Part shown: positions 21,194 to 32,285 of the stretch, in pieces
Layout of the letters: the number at the start of each line of letters is the position of its first letter
How positions within the stretch are numbered: the first letter of the stretch is position 1
From: Nothopassalora personata
Lineage: Eukaryota; Ascomycota; Dothideomycetes; Mycosphaerellales; Mycosphaerellaceae
Length of the DNA: 64,000 nt
Direction of reading: 5' to 3'
NCBI GenBank assembly: GCA_033816765.1
Contig: CM066287.1
Coordinates: 7,316,001 to 7,380,000 of the forward strand
Notes under the pieces: generated by a model
What the model was told of the DNA's origin: nothing
The model's database searches: none
Seen by the model: the letters and a program-made list of their open reading frames with translations, nothing else
Made by a program: the position numbers and the translations under genes

Positions 21194-21575
21194 TGTTATT
21201 GTCTCGTTCCAGGGCTAGTCTCAAAGAGAGATAAGTCAAGTCACGTGGCGGGATTATTCTTTGGAGAGGCTGAAGCAAGCTGAGCGAAGATGAATAATTG
21301 GAATAAGAGTTGTATTCCAATCAGTGAGATAGTAACATGAGTTGAACGCATTAGAACCATAAGGGTTTCTAGCGTTCCTAAATACAAAGGAGATTCGTAG
21401 ATCTCGGTGATCAGTCTGATCAGTCTGAGCATGAGCAGTCTGATCAGTCTGAGCATGAGCAGTCTGATCGCTCCAAGTCTGAGCGCTCAGGCAGGATGAG
21501 TCACGTGTTCGTCTTTGAGTCACGTGTTCGTCTTGTCATTATGATTCCAGGGTCCATGGGAATCATTCCGTAACA
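21194..21575 (-). repeat. D 5' LTR
   Basis: 382 bp, same sequence as 14593-14974 by eye, including both tandem pairs. The inner neighbour on the minus strand is CTTTGAACGCCCTCAGG, then the gag ATG; this lacks a TGG-type tRNA primer site, and E has a related ACTTTGAGC at the same place. Confidence 0.95.
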
Positions 21576-21980
21576 TACTAGCTCGTACGTCTTTTCGTCG
21601 CCTATGTGTCCTACGACTACGTAATTATAGAAAGCCTAGGTAATGCGGGTACGTACTAGTACTTCACCGTCGTCGAGTACTTCTTCTAACTCTAGCGGGA
21701 CGAATAGGCTATATCCTCTATACACGTTCTTTATGTAGATTATGCCTCCTACCGGCACGGCGTACCGGTTATTAAGACGGTACTTACGTAGTAAGGAATA
21801 GGGTAGGTCGTTCTCTAACTATCGTACCGCTTCCTTAGCGTCTAGTTATATATATAGCTCTCGGATCGTAGCCGTTAACGGGGTAACTACGTTATTCGCG
21901 CTAATGTTTAGAACTCGCGACGACGATAGGTTAAGAATGCGGTCTAGTCCGAGCAGCACCTAATACTATTACTAATTGCG
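21576..21980 (-). pseudogene. B pol middle part (linker before integrase), RIP-degraded
   Basis: Minus-strand reading gives segments such as LENDLPYSLLRKYRLNNRYA and FVPLELEEVLDDGEVLVRTR, fitting the region between RNase H and integrase. It lies between insertions D (left) and T (right). The RT connection and RNase H region expected between this and the YLDD motif at about 23900 is not visible. Confidence 0.6.
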
Positions 21981-21982
21981 TA

Positions 21983-22052
21983 ACGTGCTTCACCACCGAG
22001 CGGGCCACACCACCGAGCGGGCCACTTTTGCCAAGAACTGTACCACTTCCAC
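21983..22052 (+). repeat. T left terminal inverted repeat
   Basis: 70 bp, perfect reverse complement of 23779-23848. It contains two tandem 17-bp units (CACCACCGAGCGGGCCA), likely transposase-binding sites by analogy. Confidence 0.95.
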
Positions 22053-22100
22053 TTTGATTGCGACGGTATCTTAACACGACGACATCCTACAGAATCGTTA

Positions 22101-23768
22101 CTAGGAGGACAATTCCTCTTCAGATTCTTCGCTATCTAGCAAGTCTACTTGACAGGTGCGTACGTTATGCCCCGACTCGCCACATCGCTTGCAGCGTCGT
22201 AGCCTTGGTGCTGGCCGAACACCATCTAGCGACTCTCTACTTACTTCCTGCCTCCTAGTATCCTCTGGAGGTATCAATTGCGACGCCTCATCGAAGTTTA
22301 GAGACCCTCTAGACTGAATATACTTGCGCTTTCGTGCTTTCCGCTGTGTAAGGGCCTCGTTAGACTTGCGTAGCTCACTGATCTCGCTTCGCATAAGAGC
22401 CATCTGATGCGCTATCTCTCTACTCCCTTTCACAAGCTGATGCACCCCTTCCTGTAACGAGTTTGGCGATGAACCTGCCCGGGCACGCATTTTGTTCGTT
22501 ACTAGTGTCGATTGAGAGTCGAATTCTTTTGCAGTTCGTGGTGTCTTCGACTCCCAAGGGGTAGAGTCCGGAGCTGGAGGCGTTGGCGTACGTAGCTTAA
22601 CATCAAGCTTGTCTATCACTGCCTGTGGATTGAATGGAACCAAACCAGCGCCTCTGAAGCTCGATAGGATGTTCTCCTGTCTAAATACAGCGTCATGGGC
22701 AGCCCGGAAGGCGCGTAGGAACTCTACTTTGTCGATATGAGTGATGCGCTGGCGTGCCAAGCCCGAGAGCTGAGCACCGTATGCCTTCTTCAAAGGCGAA
22801 TAGCAACCCACATCCAATGGCTGGAGTAAGTGCGAGGCGTGCGATGGCATACATAGGGCCAAGATCTTGTATTCCTTGCACAGATTCTGGAATGCCTTCG
22901 AGTTGTGGCTCTCGTGGCCATCGATAATGAGCAGTCTCCATGCCCCAGTCGTACGAGCTACAGTATGCTTCTGGAAATGCTCCAGCCACCGTATACCGAA
23001 CTCATTGTTGGTCCAGCCGTTCTCTGTTAGCCCGATTGTCCAGTCTGGACCCAAGTTGCCGTCTTGGTACCAGGTACTGATGTGCTGTTTGCCTGCAAGG
23101 ATGACGTAGGGTGGGAGCGCTGTTCCGTCTGCACAGATGGTCTCAATCACTGTTGCCCATTCTCTGTTGCCCTGTTGGACGACCTTCCTCTTTCCACCAC
23201 GCCTTTCTGAACCCGTAACGACGCTCTGCGACGTAATAACACCCATCATAAACCCTGTCTCGTCAAAGTTGTAGGTGTCCTGGTCGAGGATGCCATATTT
23301 CTCCTTCATATTACGCACAAGCAAGAACCACTTCTCGATAACGTCTGGATCTTCCATTAGGGCTCGCTGACGATCGTATCCACGTGTCATGCGAACCTTT
23401 AGCTCACGATGCCGCCCAATGAACCTGTCTGTCCAATTGAGACCAGCGGGCTTGAGGCCCTTCTCTTGTAGCAATGAATCGGCCATTGCTCGTACGCTAG
23501 CCTTTGATGGCGGGAAACCTCTAAGATCCAGCTCGAGTATGTACTCAAGTATCACCCTCTCTTCTAGCTCTGTAAGCTTCTTCGAATTGGGCTCGCAGTC
23601 ACCCCGAGGAGGTCGTCCATTCAATCGATACCCTAGTGTGGTTCGAGACGCGTCGTATACCTTTGCAGCAAGTCGATTCGTGATTGTCGCGTCGCGTTTC
23701 GTGGCCTGGACAGCTAAGGTCAGTTTGGCCTCGTTTGAAGACAATACACGCTGTAATGGTGGTTGCAT
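22101..23768 (-). CDS. Pogo-like DDE transposase with C-terminal zinc knuckle (555 aa)
   Basis: Cuts and reinserts the transposon at TA. The start at 23768 ([11 protein letters not shown]) is preferred over the upstream in-frame ATG at 23846, which lies in the terminal repeat. N-terminus: psq-like helix-turn-helix (about 10-55) and a CENP-B/Tc5-type helix-turn-helix (about 65-135). DDE_1 catalytic domain: Asp in FDETGF near 168, Asp in IIDGHESH near 282, Asp in LLQPLDVGC near 318. The C-terminal part has a helical stretch and a CCHC knuckle [14 protein letters not shown] near 525-538, then an acidic end. No stops or missing catalytic residues; probably functional. Confidence 0.95.
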   Translation of the reverse strand: MQPPLQRVLSSNEAKLTLAVQATKRDATITNRLAAKVYDASRTTLGYRLNGRPPRGDCEPNSKKLTELEERVILEYILELDLRGFPPSKASVRAMADSLLQEKGLKPAGLNWTDRFIGRHRELKVRMTRGYDRQRALMEDPDVIEKWFLLVRNMKEKYGILDQDTYNFDETGFMMGVITSQSVVTGSERRGGKRKVVQQGNREWATVIETICADGTALPPYVILAGKQHISTWYQDGNLGPDWTIGLTENGWTNNEFGIRWLEHFQKHTVARTTGAWRLLIIDGHESHNSKAFQNLCKEYKILALCMPSHASHLLQPLDVGCYSPLKKAYGAQLSGLARQRITHIDKVEFLRAFRAAHDAVFRQENILSSFRGAGLVPFNPQAVIDKLDVKLRTPTPPAPDSTPWESKTPRTAKEFDSQSTLVTNKMRARAGSSPNSLQEGVHQLVKGSREIAHQMALMRSEISELRKSNEALTQRKARKRKYIQSRGSLNFDEASQLIPPEDTRRQEVSRESLDGVRPAPRLRRCKRCGESGHNVRTCQVDLLDSEESEEELSS

Positions 23769-23778
23769 AGCTGTATCT

Positions 23779-23848
23779 GTGGAAGTGGTACAGTTCTTGG
23801 CAAAAGTGGCCCGCTCGGTGGTGTGGCCCGCTCGGTGGTGAAGCACGT
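23779..23848 (-). repeat. T right terminal inverted repeat
   Basis: 70 bp, perfect reverse complement of the left end, including the two 17-bp subterminal units; followed by the TA duplication. Confidence 0.95.
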
Positions 23849-23850
23849 TA

Positions 23851-25700
23851 ACCGTTTAAGGACTTTTATAACATGCTCTATATGTTCTTCACGAGTCTTA
23901 CTAAAAACTAGTGTATCGTCGAGGTAGTATAATACGAAGTTATCTAGGAACTTACGAAGCGTGTCGTTAATAAATGACTAAAACGTGCTAGGGGCGTTAT
24001 ATAGGCCGAAGGGCATAACAATATATTTAAACTACCCGTACCTCGTTATAAAGGCCGTCTTCTATTCATCGCCCGCTACGATACGGATACGGTTAAATGC
24101 GGCAATAACGTCTAGCTTAGTGAACCATTGCGCTCCTACAATACGATCTAGTGTCTCTTAGAAGAGGGGGATAGGATATCTACTCTTAGTCGTAATCGCA
24201 TTTAGTGCTCGGTAGTCGACGTAGACCCGTAGTCTACCTCCTAGTTTCTTAACTATTAGGACAGGTGCTACTACTAGTAATACGCTACGCTAGATCGCGC
24301 CCTTCTTAAGCTAACTATCTAGCCATTTCTTAATCACCTCGTTCTCTCGTATAGAGAAGGAGTATAGTCTCCTAAATGGCGGAGTCTAACCTACTTTAAG
24401 CTTAATCTTATAATCGACTCCTAGCCGTCGTAGGGGAACTTTATCTACCTCCTTACGGCTAAATAGTCTTACTATTTCGCGAAACTCGGGTAGTAGTAAC
24501 GGGATTAGATCCTAGTCCTTATCCTTCGGATTTATAAAGCGTTAGTAGTCGTCGGCTAATATAGCTAAAGCGTTCAATTTACGCTAGGTGTAATTACCCT
24601 AGGTGTCTTATTACTTCTTACTATCTATAAACGCTTAGGTGTTACTATCTATAGGCATCGCTACGCTACCTCCTTATACTAGCTTCGCCCTTATGCTAAA
24701 CGCCTTTAGTGCACACGTAGATAGGGGATTACGAGCCACCTACCTATCTAAGTCTTCCTTTAGATCGAACATCTACATTATGTAAATCTCACACCCCTTA
24801 AAACCCTTCCGCCTACTTATACGTCTAAGGGCCTCTATAGTAATAGGTTAGATGTCGATTTCCGGCTCTAGTTCTACTAATGCCTTCTTATTAGTGCGGC
24901 GTGCTAGTCGTTTTAAGGTCTCTAGGCTATTAGCTAGTAATGGTTACCGGACGTAGTATAATAGCTCCGACTCGTCTTACATATTTACCGGTAACGCATG
25001 TCTTATAGCGGCTTTCGTAGAGTACGTCTCCTACACTACCGCTAGCTCTTCGTCTTCGACATAGGGCTTAACGTAACCTGTCGAAGCTAGTAACGACTCG
25101 GGCACGGGTATCTCTATCTATAGGATGCCTACTAGCGTAATGCCCTTATCGTTAATAGACTATACGTACATAGGTTCGTCGCTATATATGTAGTTCTCTC
25201 GACAATATTGTGAAAATAGGGTTATGGTTCCTAACGTATAGTGGAATACAGGCTAATGCTCGTCGTACTATAGACGGCCGAGGATAATATTATATTCTAG
25301 CGATGTGTAGTAACTAACTCGCGTCTTAACGTAATTGCCGATTTAGATCTATATCGTTGTTTTGTAAGTAATTAGTTCACTAGTAGGTTAGCTATTACTA
25401 ACATTAGTCCCATTAGGTTAGGTAGCTCGACTAGATTAAGGTCGTTCTTATACGTAAAGTCGATGTTAAAGTACGTAGAGTTAGTACTATTATTATAGAA
25501 GGACTAAGTAGGGATCTTTCTATTTACTATGTATAGCATAACTAGGTAAGAAGCTATTACTAGGTTGTGTTTATCTACAGAATGGTTAGCTGCTAGTAGG
25601 GAGTATACCGATATACTTAAAACCTTACCTCTATCTAGAGGCTCCTTCTTATACTCGTAATCTCGTAACTCTCGTACTAACTCGTCTCGTCTACTATGTA
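23851..25700 (-). pseudogene. B pol 5' part: protease and reverse transcriptase, RIP-degraded
   Basis: The minus-strand frame reads an RT palm with [19 protein letters not shown] near 23950-23890, a conserved [17 protein letters not shown] block near 24240 and the loop before it near 24360. Upstream (about 24800-25500) is a protease-like region with many TAA/TAG. T is inserted 23-60 bp after the YLDD motif. Confidence 0.78.
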
Positions 25701-25714
25701 TTACGCTTATAGAG

Positions 25715-27790
25715 TAGACTATGCGTTTTCCGAACCGCCGCCGGTGTTGCCGTTACGTCGGTTAGTACTTAGGTTATAGCCTAGCGCGTATAGGCGCCGG
25801 CTAACGTCCTTTAGTAGGTACTAATTGTAGTCGATACGGCGGTAACCTACCTCCTCGCACTTTATGCACTTATTCTAATCGATGCATTCTTACGCCTTAG
25901 TAGTATCTAGTAGCTATAGGTGCTAGTACTTCTACGGACGGTCGGCCTACTTAGTCTTAGAGTTAGGGTTAGTAGGAGCATTAGTACTTCTACCTCTACC
26001 TATAGCACCGTCCTTCTTATTATCGTTACCCTTAGTATACTTAGGCTTATTAGCGGACTACTTCTTATGCTTAAGGTCGTACTACTTAAACTTGTCCTCG
26101 TAAGTATATAGCGTAGACACGACCTACTCGAGGGTTACATTCGCCGTGTTCTTACTTATGATGCGGTTATCGTATCTCGCGTTTAGCTTACGTAGTAGGA
26201 AGTCCTTCTTAAGCTTCTTATCGGCAGTACCGGCATCTAGGTTAATAATGTCTACGTTCTCGCGGAAGATAGGGTAGAACTCGCTAAACTTCTACTTCTC
26301 GCCCTAGTCTAGTATAGTAAGCTTAGTTATAGTAGTAGCGTACGTATTACGAGTGCCGTAGCGGGCTACTAGATCGTCTATTATGTTATTAACCGAGGCG
26401 TAAGCTAGTGTCGTACCGTTTGTAACCTTAGTAAGACTAGGGATCTTAGAGTCGATATACTTCTAGGCTAAGTTCTTAAGCTAGCTTTAGATATTCTATA
26501 GTAAGGCCGTAATAGTGCGGTACTTGGACGCTACTAGCTTAGCTTCAGCGGCACGCTACTACTCTTTGAACTTAATGCCCTTCTTATCTAGGGGGTCGAA
26601 CTCCTTCGGTACCTTCGGCTCGCTTAACGACTTAATGCTAGTAGTTATCGTAGAGTCGTATATAGTGTAGCGGGACTTCGGTCCCTTACTCTTCTTCTTA
26701 GACTTAGAACCCTTACGCTTACTACTACGACGGTAACCGCGCTCGTTATTACTATCGGAGGAGTCGGAGTCGGAGTCGGAGAAATCTAATAATAGGTTAT
26801 CGTCTTCGCTAGTTAGTTTTAGCTTATCGCTATTACGACGACGCTCTAGCGACTCCTTAGATTCGGTGCGTAGAGGCGGTAACTCCTTACGTAAGTCCTT
26901 ACGCTACTTAGATCGCCTACGCTTCTTACGCTTCTTACGCTTCTTATACTTCTTACGTCTCTCCTTCTCCTTCTTCTTAAGCTCTTCGATGCGCTTCTTA
27001 GCGTTAATAAGCTTAGCCTTAGCTACCTTGTACTAGATGCGATATAGCTTCCTCGCTTCCGTAGTCGTAGCTAACTCGGCCTTAACCTTATCTAGCTTAT
27101 CCGGGTCGATAACGACTTTGTCGGTGTACTTCGCGAGCTCTACTTTTAGCTTATCTACCTTAGCTTATCTCTAGTCTACTTTAGCTTATATAGTACTAGC
27201 TTCGTCCTCGAGTCGATCTATCTACTCCTTCGTATCCTTAGCCTTACGTATATTAATGCAGTTAGCGAGTTAAAGAGCCTTAATAGTCTTATATGCTCGT
27301 CGGTAGTCGGACTCGATATCGATAAGGATCTTATAGACCTCCTTAGGGTAGTCGTTAACTCGCTTCTTAAGCTTCTCCGAGCTTAGCCTATTAAGGGACT
27401 CGAAGGCGTCTTGAAATTAGTCGATAGTAACCCTCCTCTTCTTCGTGCCTAGGGCAAGAGCCTCGCTCTCATCCTTAGTAATGTCCTCGATGTACTTATC
27501 CCTATATAGGTTAGCTAAGTTAAGCTCGGTCTCGACATCCTCTTCCTCGATCTCTTAGAGTCGGTCGAAGACCTTCTTATGCTACTTGTAGTAGGTGTTA
27601 TCTTTAGCCGTTAGCTACTTTAGAACCTCCTCCTCTCTACCTTAGGTCTATATCGCACCCGTGTCGCTGTTTATCGCGTCGCGGTCGGGCGGTAGGACGA
27701 AGAGGGAGGATCTAGTAATGTTCGCGCGATAAACGCGGCGGTTAGTAGTCGCTATGTCGTCGTCGTTAGTATTGTTCTTTCTCGCTATTA
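25715..27790 (-). pseudogene. B gag, RIP-degraded
   Basis: Minus-strand frame of nearly 690 codons interrupted only by Gln/Trp-type TAA/TAG. The N-terminal half is a long charged coiled coil (KKRIEELKKKEKERRKK and many Lys/Arg/Glu), then a Ser/Asp-rich SDSDSDSS stretch, a retrotransposon gag domain (about 26600-26150) and a C-terminal knuckle, now KCEEVGYRRIDY with one Cys and the His changed to Tyr. The long coiled coil before the capsid domain is unusual for a gypsy Gag. Confidence 0.75.
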
Positions 27791-27946
27791 GCTATCGTAT
27801 TAGCCTTAGACTTACTTAAGGTACGACTCGATTCGAGTCTAGTACCTAATATCTTAGTACTCCTAGGTACTGTCGCGTTTACTTATATGATCTCCCGATC
27901 GTAGCTTCTCGTGTCTCTCTACACGTTAGTAATAGTCTATTCGAAG

Positions 27947-28138
27947 TGTTATAAGTAGGTGTAAGTACGTAGTCGGATAAGGTATAAGTCGAATAGACGG
28001 TCTATCTAAGAGAGGCGCGGAGGGCGCGAGGTAGATATATAAGCGCTAAGCCCTCGGGCCGGCTTAGTTAGCGGCGCGCGCGGGGTCCACGTACGTGCGC
28101 GCGGGTTTAAGTGAATAATAGGCGCCGGTACGGTAACA
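27947..28138 (-). repeat. B 5' LTR
   Basis: 192 bp matching 12513-12704; right TSD TAAGG at 28139-28143, then the last 26 bp of the C LTR. Confidence 0.92.
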
Positions 28139-28639
28139 TAAGGTTAACATAACCTATTAGTCGTTAATATATCCTCCCCTATTACGAACCTATCCTTAGG
28201 TTCTAAAGTAGTAAGCCCGGGCACTATAGGTAGCTTAGTTAGTCGCTAGAAGCTAAGGTAGTCTTATAGTAGTATAGTAGCTTACCCTACCATTTAGCTT
28301 AATATATAAGATGTTAGGCAATCCTAGGGCCTACTAGCGATAGTTTATAAAGGTCGAAAGGATTTCTTTAATAGAGACCGTAATAGTAACGTTAATAATC
28401 CGCGACTCGCGCCCGTCGTACTACGTTAACGTATACTACGAAACTAGCGAGGGATTAGGTAGCTATGTTAGTATTAATCGAACGGGCTAGATAGTCGAAT
28501 AATGTAAACGCTATTTATAAGATAAGTAAGTGTTAGTACTAGTAACCTAATAAATCTAAAGACGAGTCTATCGCGTAGCTAGAAAGTAAGTTAAGGGAAG
28601 GTAAGTAACTATAAGAAACAAGTAAGATCTAAGGACTAG

Positions 28640-31600
28640 AAGTACCCGTACCCGAAGCATTAACTAGAGTTAGAACTAGAATTAGGACTAGAAACCTATA
28701 GGCTATAGCTATAGCCGGAAATTTAACTAGAAACTAGGAGGCTATAAACCCGTACTAACTACTTAGTTTCACTTATTCTTACATAACTCCTTTGTCTAGA
28801 CCTACTCGTTATCGTAGCTAATACTAGTCTTACTAGACGCGTCCCTAAGTAGCTAGCTAGTAAAGTTCCTATAGTAGTTACGGAAGAAGCTCTTATTACG
28901 CCCTTCGCTTATAAAGCATATCTACTCGAGAGTAGTAACTAAGCTAAGCTACTTATCTATTAATTTTATAGCTCGGACGCGCTAATTATGTATCTTCTTA
29001 TAGAAGAGCTCCGAGTCTAGGCGGACCGTAGCATTAAGCCACCTTCTAGCATTAAGGATAACTTCGTTATCGTTCTAAGACTTTAAACCCGCTAGGGCAT
29101 TGGATAGAGGGCTAATGCTACTAAGGTGTACGGCCGTAGGAAAAGGATAGCCGGGTACTAGGCGTCGATACTTAAACCCTATAGCGCTCTTACTTAGCGT
29201 CTTAAAGTCACGATAGAGGTCTATTACCTAGTGCATACTCTAGCTTCTCTAGAGTTTAAGATAGTTATCGTCGCGGATCTCGATAAAGTAAGGGTTAATC
29301 TAACGTAGCGTCTTCTTATATGCGGCCTACCTTATTAGGACGCCTATAGTAGTCACCCACATTTGCCTAGCGCTTAGGTCCTCTCTAAACTAGCTAATGC
29401 TATTCTTACTTAGGTAATTCTAAACCCTAACCGAGAAGAAACGCTTAAATCGGCCGTCTTCTATATAGTCGTTAATCCGGCACTACTAGATAAACTCTAT
29501 AGCATTCCCTTACTTATAAAAACCGTATAAAAACTCCGGCCCACTAGTGCCCTCTAAGTTAAGAGAGTACAGTATATTAAGCCGGTTACTAGTCTAGTAG
29601 TTTTTAATTTCGAGGTTTAAGTTAACCCTAGCATACTGCACTATAGCGTTCGCATTACCCCCCCCCTAATAAGCCCTATTAAAGCTAAAAATCGTAGGCC
29701 TAGGGAAGGAGATAAACCAAGTATAGTATTAAGGGTATAGCGCTACTTATAAGAGCTATAGCCCGGGGTCTTATCGCATAATCTATTAGCTTAGAGAATA
29801 CTATATGTTCTAGTAGACGCCGCCGTTACTAACCTTATTCAATTCTCGTAGGTACTATCGGTACACGTCGAATTCTCGACTCATTATTTCTCTAACTATT
29901 TTAACCCGCGGTGCTAGTTTAGCGTTATTATACTAGTATAGCATGTTACCATTAATGTAGGTACCGGTACTATTAAGATCGGCTTAGTTAGCTTCATTAA
30001 TGCCGAATTTATCGAGGATCTAGTTATAGTTAGTATACGTAACGATACTACTCGTAGTACCGACTTTACCTCGAATACGGAGGTAGCTAAGCGGGTTAAT
30101 AGTCTTCTAACTACGCTTATTAGGGCGAAACCACGACCCATTCTTTACCTTAATAGCTAAAAAACTCTTACCTTTAAAGAGCTAGTCTTAGACCTTAAGC
30201 GCGCGCTTATATAGGGTATTAGCGGTAATACCGGGATTTGTAACGAAGTAGAGGGCCTTATAGTAGAAATCTCGAATATACTAATCGCACATTATAGCGC
30301 TAACCTTACTATCCCTCTTAAGAACGTCCGAGACAGCATATTCGAGTATCTTAAGGCCCGCTATCCGGTACTTAGGTAGCTAGTTAATGCTATCTACATT
30401 AATCGAGTTTCTAAACTTAATGCTATAGTACCGCTTATTGTAGGTACAGTTAGCGCGCTTAATCCGGAGGGCCTCGTCTTCTTATAGGATCTAATCCTTA
30501 AAGACTAATACATCCCTAATTATAGCCGAAGGTAACATAGTAAGTATCGGATTACGATTCTTAGTTAAGGCCGGAGTAGATCGTAGGGTGCTAACCGGTG
30601 TACCTAGCGGACTGCCCTCGCGTATAGGTGCGCTATCTAGCGTTCGGTTAGGCGAGGATCGAGTAGGCGCAGTTATACCCTCACCTATGCTCTCGCCTAT
30701 ACGGAGCTACTTAAGTCGACTCGACTTACGACCGCCTCTCGATAGGACTGTAGGCTAGGTAGAAGCTAGTAGTAGAGTTAGCGTAGTACTCTTTACACGT
30801 CCTTTACCTTTACTACCCGGTAGCTAACGTAGCTAAGGCTATTGCTAGCTAGATAGTCTAGGTTAATCTATACTATCCTCTACGGACGCGGACTTCTTAG
30901 TAATAGTACCCTCTATAAAGTATAGAAGGCTATCCTTATAGACGGCTAGGCGGTGTCATCTAATAATCTCCCTACTCTTAGCCGACTACGGATTAATGCT
31001 ACGTGCTTTAGCCTCCCTATCGCACCGGGTAAGATTACTAGGTTCTAGAATTCGCTTACGATCTATGCCCTTACGGCCGATCCTTATACGCTAGATTAAT
31101 GCCCTCTGAATTCTACTAATAGCCCTACTATAGTCTAGGTACTTATTAATAAAGGCTATAAGCTAGCGGCGCCCGCTATTAGTACTACAAAGCTCGGAGA
31201 TAACGCGTCGATTAAGAATCTTATTGTCTATCTACTATAGCTAGTAGCGAGTAAGCGTAGCTCGAAGAGTCTTCTCTCGGTTACGAATCTCTAAAGCGGT
31301 CTTACGAATCTTACCGACGATAGGAAATAAGACATCGAGCTTCTTATTACTAAGGAATTCATCCTAGTAGCTCTTGCCTATGCCGCCCTTAACTTCCTCG
31401 AAAAACAGGTTAACCTAGACGGAGTAGTCTTCGAACACCTTCTCGAAGCCCTTATAGAAGTCCTTTAACACCTTAACCCGCTTCTAAGGACTAAGCTCTC
31501 GGAACATAATATTAGCGGCGGACTTCGGCGTGTTCGTGTTAGTAAGGACATGCTTAACGTTGTCCGGTAGGCGAAGGGACTCGAACAAGGTCTAAGGTAG

Positions 31601-31800
31601 GCGGGTAAGCCTAGTAATAGTGCTAGTAAGCGCTATGCTCGAGCTAGCCGGGCGTAACGATAGACTAGCTAAAGCTATAATAACTAGGATTCGCTATTAG
31701 TAAGATCGTAAGAGCTAGCTATCTCGTAGTGCTACTCTAGAGTGTTAGTAAGCTTTAAAAGCTTAGTATCGGGGTAGGGGCTTTAAAGAAGGTTAAGGTC
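28640..31800 (-). pseudogene. Third long reading frame of C, RIP-degraded, family not recognised
   Basis: Between integrase and the 3' LTR of C, one minus-strand frame stays readable for roughly 1,000 codons with stops almost only of the RIP type (TAA/TAG). Features: a basic, helical N-terminal part (ELSPQKRVKVLKDFYKGFEK, IGKIRKTALEIRNREKTLRA), a Ser/Thr/Pro-rich middle, then YRRLVPGYPFPTAVHLSSIS and RRWLNATVRLDSELFYKK, and a Gln-Phe-rich C-terminal repeat. No protease, RT, integrase or clear membrane anchor is seen. The position is that of an env-like or accessory gene, but no function can be named. The segment 28170-28640 up to the LTR holds further decayed, unassigned sequence. Confidence 0.55.
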
Positions 31801-32285
31801 GTAAAGAGAGAGAGGCTAAAGAACCGTCTAATATGTATAGTAGTAGATAGATATGTTAGTAGCTCTAATAATGGTGTTAGTGTTCGAAGAAAAAGAGAGG
31901 AAGTAGTAGGTAGAGAGCTACGCTTAAGTATACCTCTTAGCGTATGTCCCTATAACCGTTATAAGGCAGTAGCGCCGAGACCGGTCTTATAAGTAGTAAG
32001 AGTAGTACTATTAAGGTTACACTAAAGGTCCGATATCCCTACATGTAACCGAAAACCAGTGCTAGTAACCACCTAGGTAAGCATTCGGTAGAGGCATGCT
32101 ACGCCATCACGTGATCCGATTTACCGGTCCCGGGACCGGTAAATGTAACTCTACTAACTAAGGTCTAACTAAGGTAAGAACACCCTATAAAGTGAAGTCT
32201 AGATAACCGAATCGGCTTAATAAACTAAAGGGCATATGTAACACATGCCTAAGGGAAGTGAACTCCGTACGCCATTACTAACTAA
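31801..32285. other. C spacer between third frame and pol
   Basis: No convincing coding frame. It holds a perfect 26-bp palindrome at 32119-32144 next to a CACGTG-like TCACGTGAT; otherwise AT-rich decayed sequence. Confidence 0.5.
32119..32144. repeat. Perfect 26-bp palindrome
   Basis: ATTTACCGGTCCC followed by its exact reverse complement. Versions with one to three changes occur at 12243-12268, 35937-35962, 51562-51587, 60593-60618 and 62770-62795, always in C-family DNA; the core GGTCCCGGGACC (AGTCCCGGGACC at 35937) is kept. Confidence 0.9.

Larger units (their letters stand above)
14593..21575 (-). mobile_element. Intact Ty3/gypsy chromovirus D
   Basis: 6,983 bp with two 382-bp LTRs that look identical and a perfect TSD TACTA (14588-14592, 21576-21580). 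It has complete gag and pol frames plus an intact gene on the other strand. There is no RIP signature (TpG and CpA abundant), in contrast to the B sequence around it. Identical LTRs, open frames and an exact TSD indicate a recent insertion by an element that may still be active. It is the best reference for the degraded copies F and H. Confidence 0.95.
21983..23848 (-). mobile_element. Intact pogo/Fot1-type DNA transposon T
   Basis: 1,866 bp with perfect 70-bp terminal inverted repeats, TA target duplication (21981-21982 and 23849-23850) and one open transposase frame on the minus strand. No RIP signature. TA duplication, DDD-type transposase and size fit the Tc1/mariner-pogo group, common in filamentous ascomycetes. 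Confidence 0.94.
12513..28138 (-). mobile_element. RIP-degraded Ty3/gypsy element B
   Basis: 192-bp LTRs (12513-12704 and 27947-28138), each TGTTA...TAACA, with TSD TAAGG at 12508-12512 and 28139-28143, inserted in the 3' LTR of C. A minus-strand purine tract (AAAAGGGGGGG) lies inside the 3' LTR at 12705-12720. Gag, RT, integrase and chromodomain are readable through RIP stops. D is inserted in the integrase and T in the RT/linker region. Without them B is about 6.8 kb. Confidence 0.88.

Noticed and set aside
29914..30141. A 75-aa minus-strand ORF as a separate gene
   Set aside because: It is a different frame from the long third frame of C; a chance opening in TpA-rich DNA.
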